Below, piece after piece: positions 1 to 4,869 of a stretch of 7,754 nt of DNA (its first letter is position 1; every line of letters begins with the position of its first letter). The notes beneath the pieces are model-generated. The model worked only from the letters and a program-made list of their open reading frames with translations, did no database searches and was not told the DNA's origin. The translations under genes were made by a program, and so were the position numbers. Source of the DNA: an uncultured Synechococcus sp. (GTDB taxonomy: Bacteria > Cyanobacteriota > Cyanobacteriia > PCC-6307 > Cyanobiaceae); the NCBI GenBank assembly GCA_937975655.1, contig CALJTZ010000271.1, positions 1-7,754 of the forward strand, in the 5' to 3' direction.

Positions 1-338
1 CCCAGCTGGTGGAGCAGTGGACCGCCCAGACCCGCACCACCTGCGGCACGTTGCTGGTGCCTACCGATTGGATGGTGATCCGCCAGCAGGACAACGGCAC
101 CGTGATCGACCCTGCTATCCAGGGCTGGCGTCAGGATCTGCGCCTGGCCTGCGAGCTGAAGATCTCGGGTATCACTGCCACCACCACCACCGAGGAGCTG
201 GCGGCATTCATCACCAGCCCGGAGTACAGCAGCTGGCCGCCTGATCCCAACGCTCCTCAGCCGCCTACACCTGCTGAACCAGCAAGTGACACCATCTCCT
301 TTGAGGGTGGCTTCACCAGTGGTCAGATCGTCCCCTAG
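1..338 (+). CDS. Phage tail assembly chaperone-like protein, C-terminal part (5' truncated)
   Basis: The reading frame is open at the left window edge and ends at TAG (336-338), so only the C-terminal part of about 111 residues is visible. The GTG at position 9 is an arbitrary internal start. The stretch TDWMVIRQQDNGT, followed by a WRQDLR segment and then by a WPPDPN tryptophan-proline end, matches the usual layout of tail-fibre-assembly/tail-chaperone C-termini in phages (TDW..., YRQALRD..., WP). That family helps fold or assemble tail fibres. The last 35 residues are rich in Pro, Thr and Ser and look like a flexible tail. It lies upstream of the lysis genes on the same strand, as expected for the end of a tail module. 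The family assignment comes from motif resemblance only; a structural tail protein with a similar C-terminus is an alternative. Confidence 0.6.
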   Translation, partial: QLVEQWTAQTRTTCGTLLVPTDWMVIRQQDNGTVIDPAIQGWRQDLRLACELKISGITATTTTEELAAFITSPEYSSWPPDPNAPQPPTPAEPASDTISFEGGFTSGQIVP

Positions 339-377
339 TCGCGGGCAACCTAGCCAGAGCGCCACGTCCCGCCTGCA

Positions 378-620
378 GTGATTGAGGTCTTTGCTGCCGC
401 CGTTGGTGCTGGTATCGGTATTGCCGCCAGCGGCGTTGGCAACCTCTTTCGCCGGGACAGTGAAGCCTCCATGGCCGTGGTGCGGCTGACCTCAGCGGTG
501 GAGCACATCGCCGGTGAAGTCAGCCTGCTGCGCCAGGAAATCAAGGAAGACAGGCAGGAGTTGTACCCGCGCATTGGTTCCATTGAGCAGCGACTGGCCG
601 CGCTGGAAGCCAAGAGCTAG
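378..620 (+). CDS. Small phage protein: hydrophobic N-terminus plus coiled coil
   Basis: This is an 80-residue protein starting at GTG 378, with no clear ribosome binding site, and ending at TAG. Residues 2-24 are rich in Ala, Gly, Val and Ile with no charge except Glu3, and could be a membrane segment or a signal-anchor. RR follows at about 25-26 and would favour an N-out/C-in anchor. Residues about 33-80 are strongly amphipathic with regular Leu/Ile/Val spacing and many Glu, Arg and Lys, indicating a coiled coil. The size and the place just before the holin candidate and endolysin recall small lysis-accessory proteins such as XhlA, but XhlA has the reverse order (coiled coil first, membrane segment last). 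I do not recognise the family. A role in lysis is inferred from position alone. Confidence 0.6.
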   Translation: MIEVFAAAVGAGIGIAASGVGNLFRRDSEASMAVVRLTSAVEHIAGEVSLLRQEIKEDRQELYPRIGSIEQRLAALEAKS

Positions 621-652
621 GCAGGAAAGCTAGGGGCACCAGCACCGGCTCC

Positions 653-817
653 ATGGACGTTGAACAGTTATCCGCGTTATGCGGTGTTCTGGTGGTGCTG
701 CTCGGTGTCTCGGAAGCCCTGCCCCTGACCAGGCGGGTCAAAGCCAACAGCTGGGGGCAGCTGGTGATCGCCGTGCTCAAGGCCGTGGCGGCCGAAGGCA
801 AAAAGGGCCGGCGCTGA
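653..817 (+). CDS. Small single-membrane-segment protein, holin candidate
   Basis: This ORF encodes 54 residues from ATG 653 to TGA 815-817. Residues about 6-25 form a hydrophobic stretch (ALCGVLVVLLGVSEALPL). A basic segment TRRVKAN and an amphipathic helix follow (about 34-46, GQLVIAVLKAVAA), and the protein ends in a very basic tail, EGKKGRR. A short protein with a membrane segment and a cationic C-terminus directly in front of an endolysin is the usual holin layout. Holins permeabilise the inner membrane so that the endolysin reaches the peptidoglycan. The endolysin start lies 3 bases after the stop, so co-translation is likely. It is shorter than most characterised holins, and no family signature is recognisable, so the role rests on topology and neighbourhood. 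Confidence 0.55.
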   Translation: MDVEQLSALCGVLVVLLGVSEALPLTRRVKANSWGQLVIAVLKAVAAEGKKGRR

Positions 818-820
818 ACT

Positions 821-1939
821 GTGGCGAACATCAAACTCCGCGATTTCTTCAAGCACTACCGCGGAGAGCCCCACCAGGCTGCAGCCATCGACATGCTCCA
901 GTCGATGATGCCCGAATCGCTGTTGCGCTCCGACAGCGAGTGGGTGGAGTCGTTTCGTGCTGCACCACCGCCCAAGCCGCTGGACACACCCAACACCTGG
1001 GTAGGGGTGATGGACGCAGCCAAGCGAGCTGGTGCCCGCTATCCAGAGCTGGTGGCAGCGCAATGGGCGTTGGAAAGCGGCCACGGCAAGCACACCAGCG
1101 GCAAGAACAACTACTTCGGCCTAAAGGGCCCCGGCACCAAGACCCGCACGCAAGAGGTGATCAACGGCAAGACCGTGACGATCACCGACGAGTTCTTGGA
1201 CTTTCGCGACCTCGACGAATGCGTCACCTACCTCGTGGATCGCTGGCACCGGAACTGGCGTGACCACACCGGTGTGAACAACGCACCCAACCGCGACGAC
1301 GCCGCCCGCGCACTTACCAAAGAGGGCTACGCCACCGACCCGCAGTACGCGAGCAAGCTGATCCGCCTCATGAATGAGAAGGCGCCGATCACGGCGAAAC
1401 CGGGCAACCCGCTCAAGGTGCCTTACTTCTCACAGCGAGATAGCGCACTGAGCGGGCAGGCCCAGCGCATGTGCTTTAGCTCGAGCTGCGCCATGCTCAC
1501 CGCCTACTTACGCCCAGGCAGCCTCACTGGCCAAAACGCTGACGACCAATACCTGCAGCGAGTGATGCAGTACGGCGACACCACCGACGCCAACGCCCAG
1601 ATCAAAGCCCTCGCCAGCTACGGCATCACGGCACGATTTGTGCAGAACGCCGACTGGGGTGACCTTGAACGTCAGATCAGTCGGGGTGTGCCCATCCCAT
1701 GCGGGTTCCTGCATCACGGCACCTCAGCGGCTCCCTCGGGGGGCGGCCACTGGCTCACGGTGATTGGCCTGACGCCAACGGCAGCCATCGTCAATGACCC
1801 CTGGGGTGAGGCCGCAGTTGCACTGGGGACCTACATCGGGCCTCGTGGCGCGGGACTTGCCTACAGCCGTAAAAACTGGGGGCCTAGGTGGCTCGTCGAA
1901 GGCCCCCGCTCGGGGTGGGCCATCCTCGCTGAACCATGA
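821..1939 (+). CDS. Bifunctional endolysin: glucosaminidase domain plus C39-like peptidase
   Basis: A 372-residue modular peptidoglycan hydrolase that would degrade the host wall at the end of the lytic cycle. Residues 4-28 (KLRDFFKHYRG.PHQAAAIDMLQ) form a short N-terminal module seen in cyanobacterial phage lysins. Residues about 60-190 resemble the FlgJ/Flg_hydro glucosaminidase family: AAQWALESGHGK carries the candidate catalytic Glu85, followed by NNYFGLKG and, near the end, YATDPQYASKLIRLM. Residues about 199-345 form a papain-like C39_2 peptidase: VPYFSQRD, candidate nucleophile Cys218 in QRMCFSSSCAM, His310 in GGGHW and Asp326 in NDPWG, which together make a Cys-His-Asp triad. No signal peptide is seen, consistent with holin-dependent export. 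It starts at GTG 3 bases after the holin candidate and overlaps the next gene by ATGA. The exact bond specificities are inferred from the families. Confidence 0.93.
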   Translation: MANIKLRDFFKHYRGEPHQAAAIDMLQSMMPESLLRSDSEWVESFRAAPPPKPLDTPNTWVGVMDAAKRAGARYPELVAAQWALESGHGKHTSGKNNYFGLKGPGTKTRTQEVINGKTVTITDEFLDFRDLDECVTYLVDRWHRNWRDHTGVNNAPNRDDAARALTKEGYATDPQYASKLIRLMNEKAPITAKPGNPLKVPYFSQRDSALSGQAQRMCFSSSCAMLTAYLRPGSLTGQNADDQYLQRVMQYGDTTDANAQIKALASYGITARFVQNADWGDLERQISRGVPIPCGFLHHGTSAAPSGGGHWLTVIGLTPTAAIVNDPWGEAAVALGTYIGPRGAGLAYSRKNWGPRWLVEGPRSGWAILAEP

Positions 1940-2115
1940 AGGGCCTCAACATCTCCCGCCGCATTCAGCCCGGCCTCTGGGAAGTCACCCGCCGCGACAC
2001 CGGCGTGCGTTTTTGGATGGCCGTGTCCAATGGCATCACCACCATCAGCTACGACGAGAACTATGTGCGGCTCTGGCTCAGCCGCGAGCAGGACGACCCA
2101 CCCGCAGCGGCCTAG
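1936..2115 (+). CDS. Small tryptophan-rich protein coupled to the endolysin
   Basis: This encodes 59 residues from ATG 1936, which overlaps the endolysin stop in an ATGA arrangement typical of translational coupling. It ends at TAG 2113-2115. The sequence has three Trp, alternating polar/hydrophobic stretches (GLWEVTRRDTGVRFWMAVS, then GITTISYDENYVRLWL) and a disordered acidic/Ala-Pro tail. The pattern suggests a small beta-sheet protein. There is no signal peptide or membrane segment. I do not recognise a family. Tight coupling to the lysin suggests a lysis or late-particle role, but that is inference. It is the last + strand late gene before the opposing - strand genes; its stop codon sits in a CTAG palindrome that also supplies the stop of the convergent gene. 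Confidence 0.65.
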   Translation: MKGLNISRRIQPGLWEVTRRDTGVRFWMAVSNGITTISYDENYVRLWLSREQDDPPAAA

Positions 2116-2270
2116 TTCTCTTTGGCCTCAGTCCCAAGCGACTGCAGCAGGTACTGATAAAACACCTCGGCCTGCCACTTCTGCTGGTGATAGCGGCAGT
2201 ACCCCATGCCGCACACTTCCCAGCATTTGCCGTGGTCCGTATCGACTAGGCGGATGGTCGGCTGTGACAC
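2112..2270 (-). CDS. Small Cys/His-rich protein, possible zinc-binding
   Basis: A 52-residue ORF read from GTG (2268-2270) to TAG (2112-2114). Residues 13-28 read HGKCWEVCGMGYCRYH: His13, Cys16, Cys20, Cys25 and His28 are spaced plausibly for a small zinc knuckle. The rest is an amphipathic helix (about 29-46) and an acidic/Lys tail. The Cys/His cluster is the main reason to prefer this frame over the opposite-strand frames, which are rich in Pro, Ser and His. Its 3' end overlaps the preceding + strand gene by 4 bases, sharing CTAG. A purine-rich AGAAGG lies about 16 bases before the GTG, too far for a good ribosome binding site, and a GTT two codons upstream is not a start. No family is recognised; existence as a gene is likely but not certain. 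Confidence 0.5.
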   Translation of the reverse strand: MSQPTIRLVDTDHGKCWEVCGMGYCRYHQQKWQAEVFYQYLLQSLGTEAKEN

Positions 2271-2303
2271 GGAAACTTAGCCCAGACCTTCTAGGTTGCA
2301 GCC

Positions 2304-2555
2304 ATGGCCTGGGGTGAGTGGATGATCCCGGCGCCAGGGCCCGAGCACTTGCTGACCTTGGAACGGCAGCGGCGAGCGGTGGAGGCCTACAGCGCAGACC
2401 AAGCCAGGGAGATGCTGGTACGCCTCTGTGAGTTGACCATGCACCAGGACCTGATCATTCGCGGCGCTACGCGACGGATTGCAGAGCTGGAATGCCTTGA
2501 GGCGCTCCGTGAGCCACCAGTTTGCGGCGCAACGCCTTCTCCGCCTGCTGCATGA
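2304..2555 (+). CDS. NblA-like small protein (phycobilisome degradation adaptor family resemblance)
   Basis: An 83-residue ORF from ATG 2304; ATG 2322 in the same frame is an alternative start. Residues about 12-56 align without gaps to NblA proteins. PEHLLTLERQRRAVEAYS matches the NblA helix 1 pattern (EQQFxLxxxxxQV...S). S-x-D-QA-R-E-MLV-x-L matches the Anabaena-type S-x-E-QA-x-D-FLV-x-L. A conserved Met and an I-x-x-G-x-x-RR end match helix 2. NblA (about 60 residues) is a two-helix adaptor that brings phycobilisomes to Clp protease, and homologues occur in some freshwater cyanophages. Here the NblA-like core ends near base 2471; the Pro-rich C-terminal tail of about 28 residues overlaps the 3' end of the convergent sigma gene. 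The function is inferred from pattern, not from a database match. A generic two-helix phage protein is the alternative. Confidence 0.65.
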   Translation: MAWGEWMIPAPGPEHLLTLERQRRAVEAYSADQAREMLVRLCELTMHQDLIIRGATRRIAELECLEALREPPVCGATPSPPAA

Positions 2556-3402
2556 TCTGCTGGGCACGTTGACGGCTCACGCCTAAGGCCTCGGCGATCT
2601 GGGTGTAGCTGTGCGGCTGGTAGTCATTCAGTCCGTAGCGCATCTCCGCCACCTGGCGCTGTAGGTCGGTGAGCTTCCCCAGCAGCACCGGCAGCATCGC
2701 CTCCACGTTGTCGATGGACTCGGTGTAGGGGGCTTCATGGATGGCCGTATCCGCCACCAGATCGAGGTAGGTGCTGCTGCTGCCATTGCTCTTGTCGTGG
2801 CGCACCTTGGAATCCAAGCTGATCGGGGTCTGGTAGTGGGCCAGGTAGCTGCGCAGGTAGTCCACGTTGGTCTTGCACTCTTTGGCCACCTGCTGCAGGG
2901 GTGGGGTGCGGCCATGGATGCGCTGCTCCTCTTTGATGTAGTCCATCGCCTTGCGAAGGGTGTCGATCCCACCTGAGGGAATCCGGATCACGCGGGATTG
3001 GTTGGTGATGGAGCGGGCAATGGCCTGGCGGATCCACCAGTAGGCATAGGTGGAGAACTTGTAGCCCCGCTCCGCGTCAAAGCCCTCAATCGCCGTAGCC
3101 AGGCCGCAAAGCCCTTCCTGCACCAGATCCTCAAAACCCATGGTGCCCTTCACCCGCGTGAAGCGCTGGGCGATATGCACCACCAAGCGGATGTTGCAGA
3201 GGTAAAAGCTGCGGTGGGCCCGCTGGCCCCGCTTGATCGCCGCCCTGTCCCGGCGGGTCAGCTCGGTTTTGTCCCGCACTGCCTGCCAGGCCTTGATGTG
3301 CCGGCTCAGCAGGATCTCCTGTTCGGCAGTCAGCAGCGGGTAGGCATGGGACTGGTTCAGCAGCCAGTCCACTGCGTCCAGATCTGTGCCCGTGGTGTAC
3401 AT
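2467..3402 (-). CDS. RpoD-family (group 2-like) RNA polymerase sigma factor
   Basis: A complete 311-residue sigma70-family protein that would redirect host RNA polymerase. Region 1.2 is at about 8-44 (DWLLNQ...LLTAEQEILLSRHIKAWQ). Region 2 is at 62-142, with the core-binding motif GFEDLVQEG (89-97) and the -10 recognition helix FSTYAYWWIRQAIARSI, then RVIRIP. Region 3 is at about 145-215. Region 4 is at about 240-295, with SYTQIAEALGVSRQRAQQI as the -35 helix-turn-helix. Length and the lack of an acidic region 1.1 point to a group 2 (SigA-like, non-essential) rather than a primary sigma. The serine/asparagine stretch near 205-211 sits at the region 3-4 linker. The last 20 residues extend past region 4 and overlap the NblA-like gene. 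It lies 136 bases downstream of the zinc-ribbon gene and may have its own promoter. Confidence 0.95.
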   Translation of the reverse strand: MYTTGTDLDAVDWLLNQSHAYPLLTAEQEILLSRHIKAWQAVRDKTELTRRDRAAIKRGQRAHRSFYLCNIRLVVHIAQRFTRVKGTMGFEDLVQEGLCGLATAIEGFDAERGYKFSTYAYWWIRQAIARSITNQSRVIRIPSGGIDTLRKAMDYIKEEQRIHGRTPPLQQVAKECKTNVDYLRSYLAHYQTPISLDSKVRHDKSNGSSSTYLDLVADTAIHEAPYTESIDNVEAMLPVLLGKLTDLQRQVAEMRYGLNDYQPHSYTQIAEALGVSRQRAQQIMQQAEKALRRKLVAHGAPQGIPALQSVA

Positions 3403-3470
3403 GTCGCAGCGGTGAAAATGTTTGTAGAATTGGGGACTAGTTTTCTTTCGAGATCACTAGGCATTCCGCT
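3403..3470 (-). promoter_or_regulatory. AT-richer leader and possible promoter of the sigma gene
   Basis: This is one of the least GC-rich stretches in the window and lies immediately upstream of the sigma start. On the - strand it contains TACAAA about 20 bases before the ATG as a possible -10 element, but no convincing -35 element at a normal spacing. It also holds two CTAG motifs 20 bases apart (3437-3440 and 3457-3460). No Shine-Dalgarno sequence precedes the ATG. A promoter here is inferred mainly from composition. Confidence 0.3.
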
Positions 3471-3520
3471 GTGGTGGGCAGCGGTGAGGCTGCAGGCGCG
3501 AGAGCCGAGTCACCCACCAC
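3466..3520 (-). other. Overlapping, mutually exclusive inverted repeats in the sigma leader
   Basis: CCGCTG (3466-3471) pairs perfectly with CAGCGG (3479-3484) across a 7-base loop. GTGGTGGG (3471-3478) pairs perfectly with CCCACCAC (3513-3520) over a longer loop. The two stems share base 3471 and the second uses the loop of the first, so they cannot form fully together. This could be an attenuator-like leader between the zinc-ribbon and sigma genes. No T-run follows either stem, so ordinary intrinsic termination is not supported. Confidence 0.35.
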
Positions 3521-3530
3521 CCCTTTGCTG

Positions 3531-3553
3531 CCAGCGGATCAGTCATCCGCTGG
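3531..3553 (-). terminator. Strong hairpin at the 3' end of the zinc-ribbon gene (no T-run)
   Basis: CCAGCGGAT (3531-3539) and ATCCGCTGG (3545-3553) form a perfect 9-bp stem with a 5-base loop that contains the stop codon of the upstream gene. On the transcribed strand the stem is followed by CAGCAAAGG rather than uridines. It may be a weak terminator or a processing or mRNA-stabilising stem separating the early operon from the sigma gene. The stem is seen directly; its function is inferred. Confidence 0.4.
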
Positions 3554-3775
3554 ATCGCAGTAGTCGAAGTAGTGGCCCTGAAGGCGCTGCACGATGTCAT
3601 GGGCAGCCACGAGCTGCGTAAAGAACTGCTCGCTGACGTGGTAGCTGGTGCTGCGGTGCTGGCAGTCGTAGCACTCATGGCGCCGGCGTTTGGCGCGGCC
3701 CTCATAGGTGCCTTCTTGCATCACCAGGCGCATCCGGCCATGGCATTGGCTGCAGCGCTGTTCGCCCGCGTTCAT
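3539..3775 (-). CDS. Small NrdR-type zinc-ribbon protein
   Basis: This encodes 78 residues from ATG 3775, which overlaps the stop of the dCTP deaminase gene (ATGA). CSQC (Cys8, Cys11) and CYDC (Cys35, Cys38) frame a basic stretch RAKRRRHE, followed by QHRSTSYHVSEQFF. This is the zinc-ribbon layout of NrdR (CPxC ... RRRRxC..C..RFTTYE), the repressor of ribonucleotide reductase genes. Residues 47-68 form a helix. The ATP-cone domain that completes NrdR (about 150 residues in all) is missing, so it cannot be a conventional nucleotide-sensing NrdR. A small nucleic-acid-binding or transcription-modulating protein is plausible. Coupling to a dNTP-metabolism gene is suggestive but not proof. It ends in a strong hairpin before the sigma leader. 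Confidence 0.75.
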   Translation of the reverse strand: MNAGEQRCSQCHGRMRLVMQEGTYEGRAKRRRHECYDCQHRSTSYHVSEQFFTQLVAAHDIVQRLQGHYFDYCDPADD

Positions 3776-4284
3776 CCCAGGCTGGCGCCGACGTGGGGCT
3801 GTCGGTTGTATCTGCCGGTCTGGGCGTAATCGCGCAGGGGTGCGGCACTCATGCGGTGGAAGACCATCTGCCCGATCCGCATTCCTGGCCAGAGGCCAAC
3901 GGGGTGGAGCTGGCGGCTGTTGTGCAGTTCCATGGTGAGCTGGGAGCCGTTCCAGCCTGGGTCGCAGTAGCCGGCCATCAGGTGCTCCAGACCCTCGCGG
4001 GCCCGGCTGCTCTTGAGCATGAACTGCGCGGCCACTGTGCTGGGCAGGTGGAACACCTCGATGGTGGAGGCCAGGACAAACTGCCCCGGCTTGAGGGGAT
4101 AGGGATGCTCCTGATCGAAGCCCGTCAGATCGAGTGGCACCAGCGCAGGGCTGCTGGCCGCCTCAATCAGCAGGTTGCTGGCCAGGCGGACATCCAACGA
4201 GGCCGGGTTGATCAGCTCGGGCAGGTAGCCCTCCACCATCCCGCCATCACAGAGGGATCGGATCTCAAAGTCGCAGAGGATCAC
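3772..4284 (-). CDS. dcd: dCTP deaminase / bifunctional dCTP deaminase-dUTPase family enzyme
   Basis: A 170-residue protein of the dUTPase superfamily. It would convert dCTP to dUTP, or directly to dUMP in the bifunctional subfamily, feeding thymidylate synthesis for phage DNA. Visible motifs are INPASLDVRL (25-34), FMLKSSRAREGL (88-99, matching the RSSxxR substrate loop with Arg96), DPGWNGSQLTMELHN (108-122, with the catalytic Glu119 equivalent to E. coli Glu138), LWPGMRIGQMVF (131-142) and the C-terminal TGRYNRQ. Length is near that of typical Dcd (about 190), slightly short at the C-terminus. It starts at GTG 4284, which overlaps the previous stop as GTGA, and ends overlapping the zinc-ribbon start. 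Whether it is mono- or bifunctional cannot be decided from motifs alone. Confidence 0.93.
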   Translation of the reverse strand: MILCDFEIRSLCDGGMVEGYLPELINPASLDVRLASNLLIEAASSPALVPLDLTGFDQEHPYPLKPGQFVLASTIEVFHLPSTVAAQFMLKSSRAREGLEHLMAGYCDPGWNGSQLTMELHNSRQLHPVGLWPGMRIGQMVFHRMSAAPLRDYAQTGRYNRQPHVGASLG

Positions 4285-4424
4285 GGCTGCGCCTCCTGGG
4301 CCTTGCGCTCCAGCACCCAGCTGGTGAAGGCCACCATCAGGGCTGCAGAGGTGTTGTTGAGGTTGGCGTTGGGGTAACTCTCACGCCACCACTGCGCCAG
4401 CAGGTCTTCAAGTGTCGGCTGCAT
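4281..4424 (-). CDS. Small early-operon protein, 47 residues
   Basis: The ATG at 4424 gives a compact 47-residue protein; the frame stays open to a GTG at 4505, but that extension is Pro/Thr-rich and overlaps the preceding gene extensively, so 4424 is preferred. The sequence (TLEDLLAQWWRESYPNANLN, then ALMVAFTSWVLERKAQEAQ) is predicted to be two helices with a Trp-Trp pair, an asparagine-rich turn and a hydrophobic second helix that is probably too polar at its ends to span a membrane. It overlaps the previous gene by 17 bases and the dcd start by GTGA. I do not recognise a family. The placement in an otherwise fully coding, coupled operon is the main support. Confidence 0.6.
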   Translation of the reverse strand: MQPTLEDLLAQWWRESYPNANLNNTSAALMVAFTSWVLERKAQEAQP

Positions 4425-4575
4425 CAGTGTGGAAGGCGTCGGTGTCGGCCAGGGCCGTGTAGGTGGATTTGAGGGGGTGACCGTTAGGCAGCTGATCGCG
4501 GCCACTGGCTTGGTAGGCCGCTTCCAAACGGTCTTGGCGGGCTTGCTGCTCGCGGGGGTCGCAGGGGCTGCTCAT
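4408..4575 (-). CDS. Small early-operon protein, 55 residues
   Basis: The ATG at 4575 overlaps the stop of the SSB-like gene by one base (TGATG on the coding strand), a classical coupling arrangement. The product is 55 residues: an N-terminal charged helix (REQQARQDRLEAAYQASGR), then a Gly/His/Pro turn, LKSTYTALADT and an acidic, unstructured C-terminus. There are no Cys clusters or membrane segments. It fills what would otherwise be a coding gap of about 150 bases. No family is recognised and no function is proposed; operon position next to recombination and nucleotide-metabolism genes suggests an early accessory role at most. Confidence 0.6.
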   Translation of the reverse strand: MSSPCDPREQQARQDRLEAAYQASGRDQLPNGHPLKSTYTALADTDAFHTDAADT

Positions 4576-4865
4576 CAGAAAGGCATGGAATTGGTGGACT
4601 CAGCAACCTTGGGCTTCTGATCACTCACTGCCAGCAGCAGGTAGTCGTTCCCGGCCTTGCTGGTGCGGGGGCGCAGGTTGGCACGCAGCGGCACGCAGGT
4701 CTGGCCCTTGTCGTTGGTGGTGGGCTCTTGGCGCAGCGCCCAGTTGTAGAGCTTCTCGATCTCTTCTACCGGCACTTCCGAGCTGGCCCAATAGGCACCA
4801 TCGGTCTTGCGGTCTTGGTTGCAGGTGAACCAGAGGGTAAAAGCGTCAGCAGCGAAATCAGCCAT
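4575..4865 (-). CDS. Small SSB-like protein with SSB-type C-terminal tip
   Basis: ATG 4865 is chosen because it lies 4 bases beyond the stop of the upstream gene; a longer version from 4913 would overlap that gene needlessly. The 96-residue product has a beta-rich N-terminus (AFTLWFTCNQD, then GAYWASSEVPVEEIEKLYNWA) and a basic strand pair, CVPLRANLRPRTSKAGNDYLLLAVSD. It ends in a Lys/Glu/Ser-rich linker finishing NSMPF. Single-stranded DNA-binding proteins end in an acidic tip closing with IPF or a similar Pro-Phe, which recruits repair and replication proteins. The size and strand pattern fit one small OB-fold. Co-occurrence with a single-strand annealing protein upstream strengthens a role in recombination. 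The tip here is only weakly acidic, so the assignment stays tentative. Confidence 0.65.
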   Translation of the reverse strand: MADFAADAFTLWFTCNQDRKTDGAYWASSEVPVEEIEKLYNWALRQEPTTNDKGQTCVPLRANLRPRTSKAGNDYLLLAVSDQKPKVAESTNSMPF

Positions 4866-4869
4866 GGAA

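Noticed and set aside
621..652. Direct repeat of AGCTAGG at the end of the coiled-coil gene
   Set aside because: Seven bases only, 13 bases apart; it may belong to the general CTAG pattern but is too short to support by itself.
2149..2202. Inverted repeat GGTACTG ... CAGTACC
   Set aside because: Arms are 7 bp with about 40 bases between them and lie inside the Cys/His ORF; too weak to call a terminator or operator.
1794..2317. Two + strand open frames (1794-2249 and 2030-2317) across the end of the late module
   Set aside because: They run over the endolysin and Trp-rich genes in other frames, are rich in Pro, Ser and His, and have no recognisable motif; the Cys/His ORF on the other strand is a better explanation of 2112-2270.
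2277..2567. - strand 96-residue open frame antisense to the NblA-like gene
   Set aside because: Arg/Ser-rich, shadow-like composition and overlap with both the NblA-like and the sigma frames.
2998..3621. + strand 207-residue open frame opposite the sigma gene and leader
   Set aside because: It is the complement of a clear sigma factor; long antisense frames are expected in GC-rich DNA.
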